DNA of 9,254 bases from an uncultured Prevotellaceae bacterium (GCA_945827465.1 CALZOH010000129.1:1-9254); one strand, 5' to 3'. Shown: positions 1 through 7,798, counted from the stretch's first letter. Notes: generated from the letters alone by a model not told the origin. Made by a program: numbers and translations.

Positions 1-54
1 TATAAAATAACAACATCTTTGAAAGTGGGAGGCTTTCTTAAATGAAAGAGCCGT

Positions 55-94
55 GAAGGACAAAGCAAAAACTTCTACTTTCGCTTTGTCCTTC
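55..94 (+). terminator. terminator-like hairpin upstream of proS
   Basis: Perfect 12-bp inverted repeat: GAAGGACAAAGC at 55-66 pairs with GCTTTGTCCTTC at 83-94 around a 16-nt loop. The right arm is followed by a pyrimidine-rich stretch (TCTCTCTGTTT) rather than a clean T run. It may be the terminator of a gene lying before the window, or a structure affecting proS transcription. The right arm contains the TTTG used as the proposed -33 box of proS. Confidence 0.5.
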
Positions 95-115
95 TCTCTG
101 TTTAAAGTAACTTTG
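85..115 (+). promoter_or_regulatory. Bacteroidetes-type promoter for proS and downstream genes
   Basis: TAACTTTG at 108-115 matches the Bacteroidetes -7 consensus TAnnTTTG. A TTTG at 85-88 sits 19 nt upstream, in the expected range for the -33 element. Transcription would start around 120-125, leaving a leader of only about 10-15 nt before the proS ATG at 135. It is the only promoter in the window with both elements well placed and probably drives the whole block to lysA. Confidence 0.65.
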
Positions 116-134
116 CGCAAAATATTGACAAAGT

Positions 135-1619
135 ATGGCAAAAGAGCTGAAAAATCTTACAAAACGTAACGAGAATTATTCGAAATGGTACAATGAATTA
201 GTTGTAAAGGCAGATTTGGCCGAGCAAGCCGACGTAAGAGGTTGCATGACTATAAAGCCTTACGGCTATTCTATATGGGAAAAAATACAACGTGAGTTAG
301 ATCAACGTTTTAAAGAAACAGGGGTTCAGAATGCATATTTCCCTCTATTAATTCCCAAATCCTTTTTTGGCAAAGAAGCTGACCATGTGGAAGGCTTCGC
401 TAAGGAGTGTGCTGTTGTGACTCATTATCGTCTGAAAGTAGATGAGGAAAGTAAGCAGATTGTTGTTGACCCTGCTGCTCGCCTTGAAGAAGAATATATT
501 ATCCGTCCTACTTCTGAAACCATCATTTGGAATACCTATAAGAATTGGATTCATAGTTATCGCGATCTTCCCGTATTGTGCAACCAGTGGTGTAACGTTA
601 TGCGTTGGGAGATGCGTACCCGTCTATTCTTGAGAACAGCCGAGTTTTTGTGGCAAGAAGGTCATACAGCTCATGCAACAAGAGAAGAAGCTGAGGAGCG
701 TGCACAGATGATGTTGAAAGTTTATGCTGATTTTGTGGAGAATTTCATGGCTATTCCGGTTGTGCAGGGTGTAAAGAGTGAAACAGAACGTTTTGCTGGT
801 GCACTTGATACTTATACCATTGAAGCAATGATGCAAGATGGTAAGGCATTACAAAGCGGAACATCGCATTTCTTGGGTCAAAACTTTGGAAAAGCTTTTG
901 ATGTTCAATTTGTAGACAAAGATAATCAATTACAATACGCTTGGGCAACCTCTTGGGGTGTATCTACTCGTTTGATGGGAGCTCTCATCATGACGCATTC
1001 AGATGACAATGGTTTGGTTCTTCCTCCGTTGTTGGCACCGCTACAAGTCGTTATTGTTCCTATTTATAAGTCAGCAGACGATTTAGAGGCTATTCGTCAG
1101 AAAGTAGACCCGATAACTGCTGAGTTGAAAAAGATGGGCATTAGTGTGAAGTTTGACGATGACGATAAACGTCGTCCCGGCTTTAAGTTTGCTGATTACG
1201 AGATTAAGGGAGTTCCTGTGCGTCTCGTATTGGGTGCACGCGATCTTGAAAATAATACCGTTGAAGTGATGCGTCGTGATACCTTAGAGAAAGAAAGCAT
1301 CAGCCTCGATGGTATCTGTGCTTACGTTGAGAATTTACTCAAAGACATTCAGCAGAATATCTTTAAGAAGGCACTTGCCTATCGTGATAGTCATATTTAT
1401 GAGTGTAACGATTATGAGGACTTTAAGAAACGCATTGGTGACGGTGGCTTCTTCTTGTGTCCTTGGGATGGTACTGCTGAAACAGAAGCTATCATTAAAG
1501 AAGAAACTCAAGCAACCATTCGGTGTATTCCATTTGGTGTCAGCCAAGAGAATCCTGGTGTTGATATGGTTAGTGGCAAGCCGGCCAAATATCGTGCGCT
1601 CATAGCCAGAGCTTATTAA
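135..1619 (+). CDS. proS: prolyl-tRNA synthetase (archaeal/eukaryote-like type)
   Basis: Cytoplasmic class II aminoacyl-tRNA synthetase that activates proline with ATP and attaches it to tRNA-Pro. The 494 residues are the usual length of the short type, which lacks the large editing insertion of E. coli ProS. Class II motif 1 lies near residues 45-75, motif 2 at about 156-180 (RWEMRTRLFLRTAEF...QEGHTAH), and motif 3 at about 275-298, with the conserved Arg in STRLMGALIM. The anticodon-binding domain starts near 302 (LQVVIVPIY). A C-terminal domain follows, ending in the Tyr typical of this type. Only three Cys (424, 442, 464) remain where zinc-binding members have four. ATG 135 follows a promoter at 85-115 directly, and hisH starts 24 nt after the stop. 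Family assignment is secure. Confidence 0.97.
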   Translation: MAKELKNLTKRNENYSKWYNELVVKADLAEQADVRGCMTIKPYGYSIWEKIQRELDQRFKETGVQNAYFPLLIPKSFFGKEADHVEGFAKECAVVTHYRLKVDEESKQIVVDPAARLEEEYIIRPTSETIIWNTYKNWIHSYRDLPVLCNQWCNVMRWEMRTRLFLRTAEFLWQEGHTAHATREEAEERAQMMLKVYADFVENFMAIPVVQGVKSETERFAGALDTYTIEAMMQDGKALQSGTSHFLGQNFGKAFDVQFVDKDNQLQYAWATSWGVSTRLMGALIMTHSDDNGLVLPPLLAPLQVVIVPIYKSADDLEAIRQKVDPITAELKKMGISVKFDDDDKRRPGFKFADYEIKGVPVRLVLGARDLENNTVEVMRRDTLEKESISLDGICAYVENLLKDIQQNIFKKALAYRDSHIYECNDYEDFKKRIGDGGFFLCPWDGTAETEAIIKEETQATIRCIPFGVSQENPGVDMVSGKPAKYRALIARAY

Positions 1620-1643
1620 TAGAAAGAAGGAAGTGATCCAACT

Positions 1644-2237
1644 ATGAAGGTTGCAATCATCAAATACAATGCTGGAAATATCTATTCGGTTGTGCATGCC
1701 CTTAACCGTTTAGGTATTGACCCGATTGTAACTGACGATACCGTACAAATTCAAACAGCCGACGCGGTGATTTTCCCGGGGCAAGGTGAGGCAGCTAAAA
1801 CAATGACCTATCTGAAGAAAAAAGGTCTTGATGAGGTCATCCGTCAACTTCGTCAACCGGTGTTGGGTATATGTATAGGAATGCAGTTGCTGTGTGCCTA
1901 CAGTGAAGAAGGTGAAACGAATTGTTTGGGCATTTTTGATGTGCCTGTCAAGAGATTTCATGCTCCTGAGCATTCCTTTAAAATACCTCATATGGGTTGG
2001 GATACACTTATTAAGCCTAACGGTGCTTTGTATCAAGGCGTACCAGAAAACTCGTACGTGTATTTTATACATAGTTATTATGTCCCTCTTTCTGAATATA
2101 CTATTGCCGAAAACGATTATATCCTTCCTTTCAGCGCGTCAATGGCAAAAGATAATTTCTATGCTACGCAATTTCATCCAGAGAAGAGCGGAAGTGTTGG
2201 TGAAGCCATACTTAAAAACTTTCTTCAACTTGTATAA
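1644..2237 (+). CDS. hisH: imidazole glycerol phosphate synthase, glutamine amidotransferase subunit HisH
   Basis: Class I glutamine amidotransferase that hydrolyses glutamine and channels ammonia to HisF, which makes imidazole glycerol phosphate and AICAR in histidine synthesis. At 197 aa it is of normal length. The nucleophile is Cys77 in GICIGMQLL, and the other triad members are His178 and Glu180 in FHPEKSG. The oxyanion-strand motif reads PGQGEA (45-50) where the family usually has PGVG. An AAGGAAG sequence at 1627-1633 sits 10 nt before the ATG, a modest ribosome-binding site. The hisA ATG follows the stop by 3 nt, which suggests translational coupling. Its partner HisF is encoded two genes downstream. 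Confidence 0.96.
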   Translation: MKVAIIKYNAGNIYSVVHALNRLGIDPIVTDDTVQIQTADAVIFPGQGEAAKTMTYLKKKGLDEVIRQLRQPVLGICIGMQLLCAYSEEGETNCLGIFDVPVKRFHAPEHSFKIPHMGWDTLIKPNGALYQGVPENSYVYFIHSYYVPLSEYTIAENDYILPFSASMAKDNFYATQFHPEKSGSVGEAILKNFLQLV

Positions 2238-2240
2238 TCA

Positions 2241-2966
2241 ATGATTCTTCCTATTCCTGCCATAGACATCATCGACGGAAAGTGTGTTCGCCTTACCAAA
2301 GGCAACTATTCATCTATGAAAGTCTATAATGATGATCCCGTTGCTGTGGCAAAACATTTTGAACTTTTGGGCTTCCATCGGATTCACGTCGTTGATCTTG
2401 ATGGTGCCAAATCACAGCACGTTGTCAACCTTTCTGTGTTACGGAGCATCACAAAAGAGACTCAATTAAAAGTTGATTTTGGTGGAGGAATTAAGAGCGA
2501 TGAAGATATCAAGGCCGTTTTCGATAATGGTGCGCAATGGGCAACCATTGGCAGCGTGGCTGTTACCCGTCCGGAATTGTTTCAATATTGGCTTGATACG
2601 TATGGCTCGGATCGCATTATCTTGGGGGCTGATGTCAAGAACGGTTTTGTTAGTATCAACGGATGGAAAGAGGAGGGCAAATGTTCACTCTTCGATTTTC
2701 TTTCAGAATATATGTCTAAGGGCGTCCAGCAGGTTCTCTGTACTGATATAAGTAAGGATGGTATGCTGAGTGGAACCGCCGTTGACCTTTATCAAAACAT
2801 CCTTCAACGCTTTCCGCAGTGCCAACTCATTGCCAGTGGAGGTGTAAGTAGCATGGAAGATTTGGATGCGTTAAATGCAGCCGGTGTTCCTGCCGTTGTA
2901 TTTGGTAAGGCGATTTATGAGGGTAAGTTATCGTTGAAAGATGTAGTTAATAAATATCTCCATTAG
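2241..2966 (+). CDS. hisA: ProFAR isomerase HisA
   Basis: 1-(5-phosphoribosyl)-5-[(5-phosphoribosylamino)methylideneamino]imidazole-4-carboxamide isomerase. This (beta/alpha)8-barrel enzyme performs the Amadori rearrangement ProFAR to PRFAR, the substrate of HisH/HisF. The protein has 241 residues, normal for the family. The catalytic acid and base are Asp9 (PAIDIIDG) and Asp131 (GADVKNG). Phosphate-binding glycine loops are seen at 79-84 (DFGGGI) and 198-203 (ASGGVS), with the half-barrel repeat typical of HisA/HisF. It starts 3 nt after hisH and ends 4 nt before hisF, so the three are almost certainly co-transcribed. No Shine-Dalgarno is visible, and ribosomes may reinitiate from hisH. Confidence 0.96.
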   Translation: MILPIPAIDIIDGKCVRLTKGNYSSMKVYNDDPVAVAKHFELLGFHRIHVVDLDGAKSQHVVNLSVLRSITKETQLKVDFGGGIKSDEDIKAVFDNGAQWATIGSVAVTRPELFQYWLDTYGSDRIILGADVKNGFVSINGWKEEGKCSLFDFLSEYMSKGVQQVLCTDISKDGMLSGTAVDLYQNILQRFPQCQLIASGGVSSMEDLDALNAAGVPAVVFGKAIYEGKLSLKDVVNKYLH

Positions 2967-2970
2967 TTTT

Positions 2971-3732
2971 ATGAGTCTCGCAAAAAGAATCATACCCTGT
3001 TTAGATGTTAAGGATGGACAAACCGTCAAAGGTACCAACTTTGTCAATCTTCGTCAAGCCGGCGATCCTGTAGAGTTAGGAAAGAAATATAGCGAGGAGA
3101 ATGCCGATGAATTGGTTTTTCTTGACATTACCGCCAGTCATGAAGGGCGTAAGACATTTACAGATGTAGTTCGCCGCGTGGCTGCTGAAGTATCAATACC
3201 TTTTACCGTTGGAGGAGGAATTAATGAATTGTCTGATGTAGACTGTATGCTCAATGCAGGAGCAGATAAGGTAAGCATTAACTCTGCCGCCATCCGTCGT
3301 CCGGAATTGATTGACGAGATAGCCCTGAATTTTGGTTCGCAAGTATGTATTGTTGCCATTGATGCCAAATTGGAAGCTGATGGAAAATGGTATTGTTATC
3401 TCAATGGTGGTCGCATCCGTACAGATCGTACATTGTTAGAATGGGGAAAAGAAGTTGCCGACAGAGGTGCCGGTGAAATCTTGTTTACCAGTATGAACCA
3501 TGATGGTGTTAAGCAAGGTTTTGCCAATGAACCTTTATCGCTACTTTCTGATGCTTTGCCCATTCCCATTATTGCGTCAGGTGGAGCGGGATGTATGGCA
3601 GATTTTCGAGATACATTTATTCAAGGGAAAAGTGACGCCGCTTTGGCTGCCAGTGTTTTCCATTATGGCGAAATAAAGATAGCAGATTTAAAAAAATATC
3701 TGAAGCAAGAAGGAATATCTGTGAGAATATAA
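2971..3732 (+). CDS. hisF: imidazole glycerol phosphate synthase, cyclase subunit HisF
   Basis: Cyclase/synthase subunit that takes ammonia from HisH and converts PRFAR to imidazole glycerol phosphate plus AICAR, the latter returning to purine synthesis. It is a 253-residue (beta/alpha)8 barrel, normal length, homologous to HisA. The N-terminal motif LAKRIIPCLDVKDG holds the catalytic Asp12. The second catalytic residue is Asp131 (VAIDAK). Phosphate loops lie at 79-84 (TVGGGI) and 202-206 (ASGGA). The segment TSMNHDGVKQGF (173-184) is a recognisable variant of the usual TSMDRDGTKxG motif. All key residues are present. The next gene, hisIE, begins about 21 nt after the stop. Confidence 0.96.
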   Translation: MSLAKRIIPCLDVKDGQTVKGTNFVNLRQAGDPVELGKKYSEENADELVFLDITASHEGRKTFTDVVRRVAAEVSIPFTVGGGINELSDVDCMLNAGADKVSINSAAIRRPELIDEIALNFGSQVCIVAIDAKLEADGKWYCYLNGGRIRTDRTLLEWGKEVADRGAGEILFTSMNHDGVKQGFANEPLSLLSDALPIPIIASGGAGCMADFRDTFIQGKSDAALAASVFHYGEIKIADLKKYLKQEGISVRI

Positions 3733-3753
3733 GTAAGATTGCACGATAATATA

Positions 3754-4371
3754 ATGATGAATATAGATTTTAGCAAACTCAACGGTCTTATCCCAGCTGT
3801 TATTCAGGATGCCGATACAAAGAATGTGTTAATGGTAGGATTTATGAACGAAGAAGCCTATCAGAAAACCATCGAGACAAAAAAAGTGACTTTTTTCAGT
3901 CGTACCCGTCAACGTTTGTGGACAAAAGGCGAAGAAAGTGGACACTTCCTACACTTGGTTGACATCAAGAATGATTGCGACAATGATACACTTTTGGTGA
4001 AGGTTCATCCCGAAGGTCCGACTTGTCATACCGGTACCGATACTTGTTGGGGAGAGAAGAATGAGCACAATCCCCTACTCTTTTTGTCGGAACTTCAGGA
4101 TTTCATTGAAAAACGTCATGAGGAAATGCCCGAAGGTTCATATACGACGTCACTATTTCGTGACGGATTAAATCGTATGGCTCAGAAAGTGGGTGAAGAA
4201 GCACTCGAAGCTGTGATAGAAGCAGTCAATGGAACCAATGACCGTTTGATTTATGAAGCATCGGATATGTTTTATCACCTTATCGTATTGCTGACAGCTA
4301 AAGGACTGCGTATTGAAGATGTTGTCAGTGAATTAGAAAGTCGGCATAAGCCGGGTTGGAAGAAACACTAA
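3754..4371 (+). CDS. hisIE: bifunctional phosphoribosyl-AMP cyclohydrolase / phosphoribosyl-ATP pyrophosphatase HisIE
   Basis: Fusion enzyme for steps two and three of histidine synthesis: the C-terminal HisE part hydrolyses PR-ATP to PR-AMP, then the N-terminal HisI part opens the adenine ring. In the 205-residue protein the HisI domain covers roughly 1-110, with metal-binding DCDND (74-78) and Cys91 and Cys98 in PTCHTGTDTCW. The HisE domain is about 113-200, with KVGEEALE (145-152) and EASDMFYHL as the metal-binding helices. An in-frame TTG at 3739 would add five residues, but the tandem ATG at 3754 and 3757 fits the family N-terminus (short, then IDF); 3757 is equally possible. The stop lies 10 nt before the ABC ATPase gene. 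Confidence 0.95.
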   Translation: MMNIDFSKLNGLIPAVIQDADTKNVLMVGFMNEEAYQKTIETKKVTFFSRTRQRLWTKGEESGHFLHLVDIKNDCDNDTLLVKVHPEGPTCHTGTDTCWGEKNEHNPLLFLSELQDFIEKRHEEMPEGSYTTSLFRDGLNRMAQKVGEEALEAVIEAVNGTNDRLIYEASDMFYHLIVLLTAKGLRIEDVVSELESRHKPGWKKH

Positions 4372-4381
4372 TGTTTTAGTC

Positions 4382-5056
4382 ATGATTGTTGATTATAAGA
4401 ACGTACAAATATCAATAGAAGAAACACCGATCCTTAAAAATGTTGATTTAAGTATCAACGAAGGAGATTTCGTGTTTCTTACCGGTAAGGTTGGTTCTGG
4501 CAAGACGTCTCTTCTGCGTACAATGTATGGCGTATTACCTGTCGAAGGTGAACGAGCCATGATTCTGGACTTTAATATGCTCAGTTTGAAACGTAAGAAA
4601 TTGCCTGATTTAAGAAAAAGTCTGGGAATTATTTTCCAGAATTTCCAACTATTGCCCGACCGAACGGTATTTGCAAACCTTGAGTTCGTTTTGAAAGCTA
4701 CAGGTTGGAAGAAGCGAGGCGATATTGATAATCGTATCAAGGAAGTTCTGCAGCAAGTGGGCTTGTCGGATAAGTTTGAACATTATCCGCATGAACTTTC
4801 AGGTGGTGAACAGCAACGCATAGCCATTGCGCGTGCCATTTTGAACCGTCCTCAACTTATCATAGCTGACGAACCAACCGGGAATTTGGATATAGACAAT
4901 AGCAAACTGATCGTCAACATCCTTTCGGAACTTTCACAAAACGGAACAGCAGTCATTATGACTACTCATAATTTACAATTGATTCCGATGGTGAAATCAC
5001 GCATTTTCAATTGCGAAGATCATTCTTTGGAAGAGATTACATCCATTTACCACTAA
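4382..5056 (+). CDS. ftsE: FtsE-type ABC transporter ATP-binding protein
   Basis: A 224-residue single ABC ATPase domain without membrane segments. Walker A is GKVGSGKTS (35-43), the Q-loop Gln86 lies in FQNFQLLPDRTV, the signature is LSGGEQQR (139-146), Walker B is LIIADEPTG (159-167), the D-loop follows, and the switch His is 196. The GKVGSGK Walker A and the LLPDRTV...LKATGW stretch resemble Bacteroidetes FtsE. FtsE with the membrane protein FtsX couples division to peptidoglycan hydrolase activation. No ftsX is present here, so the partner must be elsewhere if the assignment is right. LolD-like or other MacB-class ATPases are the alternative. The neighbouring genes lysC and lysA supply DAP for peptidoglycan, a reasonable but unproven link. 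Confidence 0.8.
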   Translation: MIVDYKNVQISIEETPILKNVDLSINEGDFVFLTGKVGSGKTSLLRTMYGVLPVEGERAMILDFNMLSLKRKKLPDLRKSLGIIFQNFQLLPDRTVFANLEFVLKATGWKKRGDIDNRIKEVLQQVGLSDKFEHYPHELSGGEQQRIAIARAILNRPQLIIADEPTGNLDIDNSKLIVNILSELSQNGTAVIMTTHNLQLIPMVKSRIFNCEDHSLEEITSIYH

Positions 5057-5060
5057 TTAT

Positions 5061-5068
5061 TACATTTG
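5061..5068 (+). promoter_or_regulatory. candidate internal -7 promoter element before lysC
   Basis: TACATTTG matches TAnnTTTG exactly and lies in the 29-nt gap between ftsE and lysC. Transcription would begin about 10 nt before the lysC ATG, the same geometry as at proS. No TTTG is found at the expected -33 distance; the nearest one (5026-5029) is 31 nt away. The match may be chance in AT-rich DNA. Confidence 0.3.
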
Positions 5069-5085
5069 AAGTTAATACCTATCTC

Positions 5086-6411
5086 ATGAAAGTCTTAAAA
5101 TTTGGAGGCACATCAGTTGGCTCTCCTCAACGTATGAAAGAAGTTGCTCACTTAATTCTTAATGGTGAGAAAAACTTGGTTGTACTTTCCGCAATGTCTG
5201 GCACGACTAATTCTTTGGTTGAAATTGCCGATTATTATTCTAAAGGAAATACAGAAAGTGCTAAGATTCTAATAAATCGTTTGAGGACCAAATATCATAA
5301 ACATGTAGAGGAACTTTATTCTACTGATTCAATGAAGCAAGCTACTCGTCAGTTGTTGGACGAGATATTTAATCGCTTGCTGACTATAGGTAATAATAAA
5401 AGTCTTACGGTTGACGAAGAAAAAGAAATCTTATCAAAAGGAGAGTTGATGAGCACAAACATGATGACCAATTACCTGCAAGAACAAGGGGTTAAGGTCA
5501 CTTTGCTTTCTGCTTTTGATTTTATGCGCATCGATCAAAACCGTGAGCCTGATACCAAGTTCATTCACGACAGCATTCGTCCACTTTTGAAGGAGCATGC
5601 CGATACACAGATATTCATCACCCAAGGTTTTATTTGTCTGAATATGGAAGGACATATAGATAACTTGCAACGAGGAGGTTCTGATTATACTGCTTCGCTG
5701 ATTGGTGCTGCAATTCAAGCTGAAGAGATTCAGATTTGGACAGATATTGACGGAATGCACAATAATGACCCGCGTTTTGTAGAGCATACGCAACCTGTAC
5801 ATCAACTCCATTTTGAAGAAGCAGCAGAGTTGGCATATTTCGGAGCCAAGATTCTCCACCCTACTTGCGTGCAACCAGCAAAATTTGCTGGAGTTCCGGT
5901 GCGTTTACTTAATACAATGGATCCGAAAGCCGAAGGTACCATGATCAATAATCATTCTGAGGAAGGAAAAATCAAGGCGGTAGCAGCAAAAGACAATATT
6001 ACAGTCATAAAAATTGTATCCAGTCGCATGTTGTTAGCCACCGGATTCTTGCGCAAGGTATTTGAAATTTTTGAACAATATCATACTAGCATCGATGTAG
6101 TTACAACCTCTGAAGTAGGTGTTTCGATGAGCATTGACAATGATGCCTATTTGGCCAACATTGTTGAGGAACTCAAGAAATATGGTATTGTCGAAGTAGA
6201 AAAAGATATGTGTATTGTCTGTGTAGTGGGTGACCTTCGTCCATGCAACAAGGGCTTCATCTCTGCCATCACCAATTCTCTTCAGGATATATCCATACGT
6301 ATGGTTTCCTATGGAGGTAGTAATCACAATATTTCTTTTATTGTTCATAAGGATGACAAGCAGCAAGCTCTTCAGGCTCTTAGTAACCATATTTTCAATC
6401 AGGATAATTAA
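5086..6411 (+). CDS. lysC: aspartate kinase (monofunctional, LysC type)
   Basis: Phosphorylates L-aspartate, the first committed step toward lysine/DAP, threonine and methionine. The protein has 441 residues, usual for a monofunctional kinase, with no homoserine dehydrogenase domain. The kinase domain (1 to about 280) shows KFGGTSVGS (5-13), RGGSDYTASLIGA (196-208) and the nucleotide-site region WTDIDGMHNNDPR (218-230). Two ACT domains follow, at about 303-375 and 376-440. The first has the pattern ML..TGFL (315-322) and DVVTTSEV (337-344), resembling the lysine-binding site of E. coli LysC, so lysine feedback inhibition is likely. ATG 5086 gives the MKVLKFGG start typical of the family; upstream in-frame codons overlapping ftsE are not needed. 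lysA follows after 14 nt. Confidence 0.95.
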   Translation: MKVLKFGGTSVGSPQRMKEVAHLILNGEKNLVVLSAMSGTTNSLVEIADYYSKGNTESAKILINRLRTKYHKHVEELYSTDSMKQATRQLLDEIFNRLLTIGNNKSLTVDEEKEILSKGELMSTNMMTNYLQEQGVKVTLLSAFDFMRIDQNREPDTKFIHDSIRPLLKEHADTQIFITQGFICLNMEGHIDNLQRGGSDYTASLIGAAIQAEEIQIWTDIDGMHNNDPRFVEHTQPVHQLHFEEAAELAYFGAKILHPTCVQPAKFAGVPVRLLNTMDPKAEGTMINNHSEEGKIKAVAAKDNITVIKIVSSRMLLATGFLRKVFEIFEQYHTSIDVVTTSEVGVSMSIDNDAYLANIVEELKKYGIVEVEKDMCIVCVVGDLRPCNKGFISAITNSLQDISIRMVSYGGSNHNISFIVHKDDKQQALQALSNHIFNQDN

Positions 6412-6425
6412 AGCCCCGACATGGT

Positions 6426-7589
6426 ATGACAATTTATGATTTGAAAGAACAGTTTCAGCAGTTGGAAACTCCGTTCTATTATTACGATACAGAACTGCTT
6501 GATCGCACGCTTGAAGCTGCCAAGCAACATGCCGCAATTCTTCCTCAAGCCCATCTTCACTTTGCTGTCAAGGCCAATGCCAACCCGGTTGTACTTCGTC
6601 ACATTAAAGAAGCAGGTTTGGGTGCTGACTGTGTGAGTGGCGGCGAAATTGAGCGTTGTCTTGAAGTTGGTATTCCTGCTAATAAGATTGTTTATGCGGG
6701 TGTGGGTAAAACTGATCGCGAGATACGTCTGGGTATAGAGAATGACATCTTATGCTTTAATGTAGAGAGTCTGCCAGAACTAAAAATCATTAATAGTTTG
6801 GCAGCAGAGATGGGCAAAATAGCCAGAGTGGCCTTGCGAATCAATCCTAACATTGATGCACATACCCATAAGAATATCACGACGGGATTAGAAGAAAACA
6901 AATTTGGCATTTCGCTTGATACAATGGAAGCGGCTATCAAATTAGTCAATTCGTTAAATCATCTCGAATTGTATGGCCTGCATTTTCATATTGGTTCGCA
7001 GATTCTTCATTTCAGCTGCTTTGAAAAGCTTTGCAAGAAAATCAATCAAATTCAAACCAACCTTGAGCGTAAGGGCTATCCCCAGTTGAAGAGCATCAAC
7101 GTGGGCGGTGGATTGGGTGTCGACTATGTACATCCGTTCAAGAATCCTATGGCCGATTTCAAGAAATATTTTGCTGCTTTTGCTTATCATCTCAAGTTGC
7201 GTCCCGGTCAATCACTTCATTTTGAGTTAGGGCGTTCGTTGTCTGCTCAATGGGGATATCTGATTACGCGCACCATTTTGGTAAAAAAGACGGAAGTAAA
7301 GAAGTTTGTTATCGTTGATGCCGGTTTCACTGATTTGATACGTCCAGCCCTTTATCAGGCCCATCATCAGATTGTGAATCTCAATGGCGGTGCTCGTCGC
7401 ATTACTTACGATGTAGTGGGCCCTATCTGTGAGAGCAGCGATGTGTTTGATACAAATATTAAGTTATCACCCACTCATCGTGGAGACCTTTTGGCCATCC
7501 TTTCGGCCGGAGCTTATGGATACGTGATGGCGTCGGGCTACAATTGTCGCAAATTGCCCAAAGAATATACGTCTGAAGATTTTAAATAA
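6426..7589 (+). CDS. lysA: diaminopimelate decarboxylase
   Basis: PLP enzyme of the alanine racemase-like fold that decarboxylates meso-diaminopimelate to lysine, the last step of lysine synthesis. It has 387 residues. Lys49 in HFAVKANAN forms the Schiff base with PLP. HFHIGSQ (186-192) and the glycine loop GGGLG (227-231) bind the cofactor phosphate region. ELGRSL (267-272), DAGFTDLIRP (298-307), the partner-subunit motif CESSD (335-339) and AGAYGY (361-366) complete the substrate site. ATG 6426 is used because the ATG at 6421 is followed by a stop after two codons. It is the last gene of the block and is followed 20 nt later by a hairpin. Intermediate lysine genes (dapA, dapB and others) are not in the window. 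Confidence 0.96.
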   Translation: MTIYDLKEQFQQLETPFYYYDTELLDRTLEAAKQHAAILPQAHLHFAVKANANPVVLRHIKEAGLGADCVSGGEIERCLEVGIPANKIVYAGVGKTDREIRLGIENDILCFNVESLPELKIINSLAAEMGKIARVALRINPNIDAHTHKNITTGLEENKFGISLDTMEAAIKLVNSLNHLELYGLHFHIGSQILHFSCFEKLCKKINQIQTNLERKGYPQLKSINVGGGLGVDYVHPFKNPMADFKKYFAAFAYHLKLRPGQSLHFELGRSLSAQWGYLITRTILVKKTEVKKFVIVDAGFTDLIRPALYQAHHQIVNLNGGARRITYDVVGPICESSDVFDTNIKLSPTHRGDLLAILSAGAYGYVMASGYNCRKLPKEYTSEDFK

Positions 7590-7609
7590 TATTCAGACCG
7601 CTTGTTACG

Positions 7610-7646
7610 AAGAAGTCCTTTTGAAGCATTTTTAAGAGGACTTCTT
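7610..7646 (+). terminator. terminator-like hairpin after lysA
   Basis: AAGAAGTCCT (7610-7619) pairs perfectly with AGGACTTCTT (7637-7646); one G-U and two A-U pairs extend the stem inward to 13 bp with an 11-nt loop. It starts 20 nt past the lysA stop. Only a short TTTGT follows, so termination efficiency is uncertain, but position and symmetry fit the end of the proS-lysA unit. Confidence 0.65.
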
Positions 7647-7776
7647 TGTAAACCGCGATTTACACTCATACCTTCTTATCAGTTACGAGGGAACTAAATT
7701 CACTAAATCATTCAAAATCTGTATATCATCAAGCTTTCGTGAGATGTAACGATAACGGCACATGAGAAAATAGTCG

Positions 7777-7784
7777 TATCTTTG
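7777..7784 (+). promoter_or_regulatory. -7 promoter element for the DUF2582-like gene
   Basis: TATCTTTG matches TAnnTTTG and is followed by GC, as is common at Bacteroidetes start regions. The expected -33 TTTG is not seen at the right distance. A start near 7790-7795 gives a leader of about 50 nt that contains the hairpin at 7799-7817. Confidence 0.5.
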
Positions 7785-7798
7785 CAGCATCAAAAAAT

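Noticed and set aside
3739..3753. TTG start five codons before the hisIE ATG
   Set aside because: The tandem ATG at 3754/3757 gives the expected HisIE N-terminus, and nothing supports use of the TTG.
5011..5085. Upstream extension of the lysC reading frame into ftsE
   Set aside because: The family N-terminus begins at MKVLKFGG (5086); the extra 25 codons overlap ftsE and show no resemblance to aspartate kinases.
6034..6537. 167-codon open frame on the minus strand across the lysC-lysA junction
   Set aside because: It is antisense to two clear enzymes, has no recognisable domain, and is explained by their codon bias.
7648..7663. Imperfect 16-bp palindrome GTAAACCGCGATTTAC after the lysA terminator
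   Set aside because: It has one mismatched pair on each half, no second copy and no adjacent promoter; this is likely chance.
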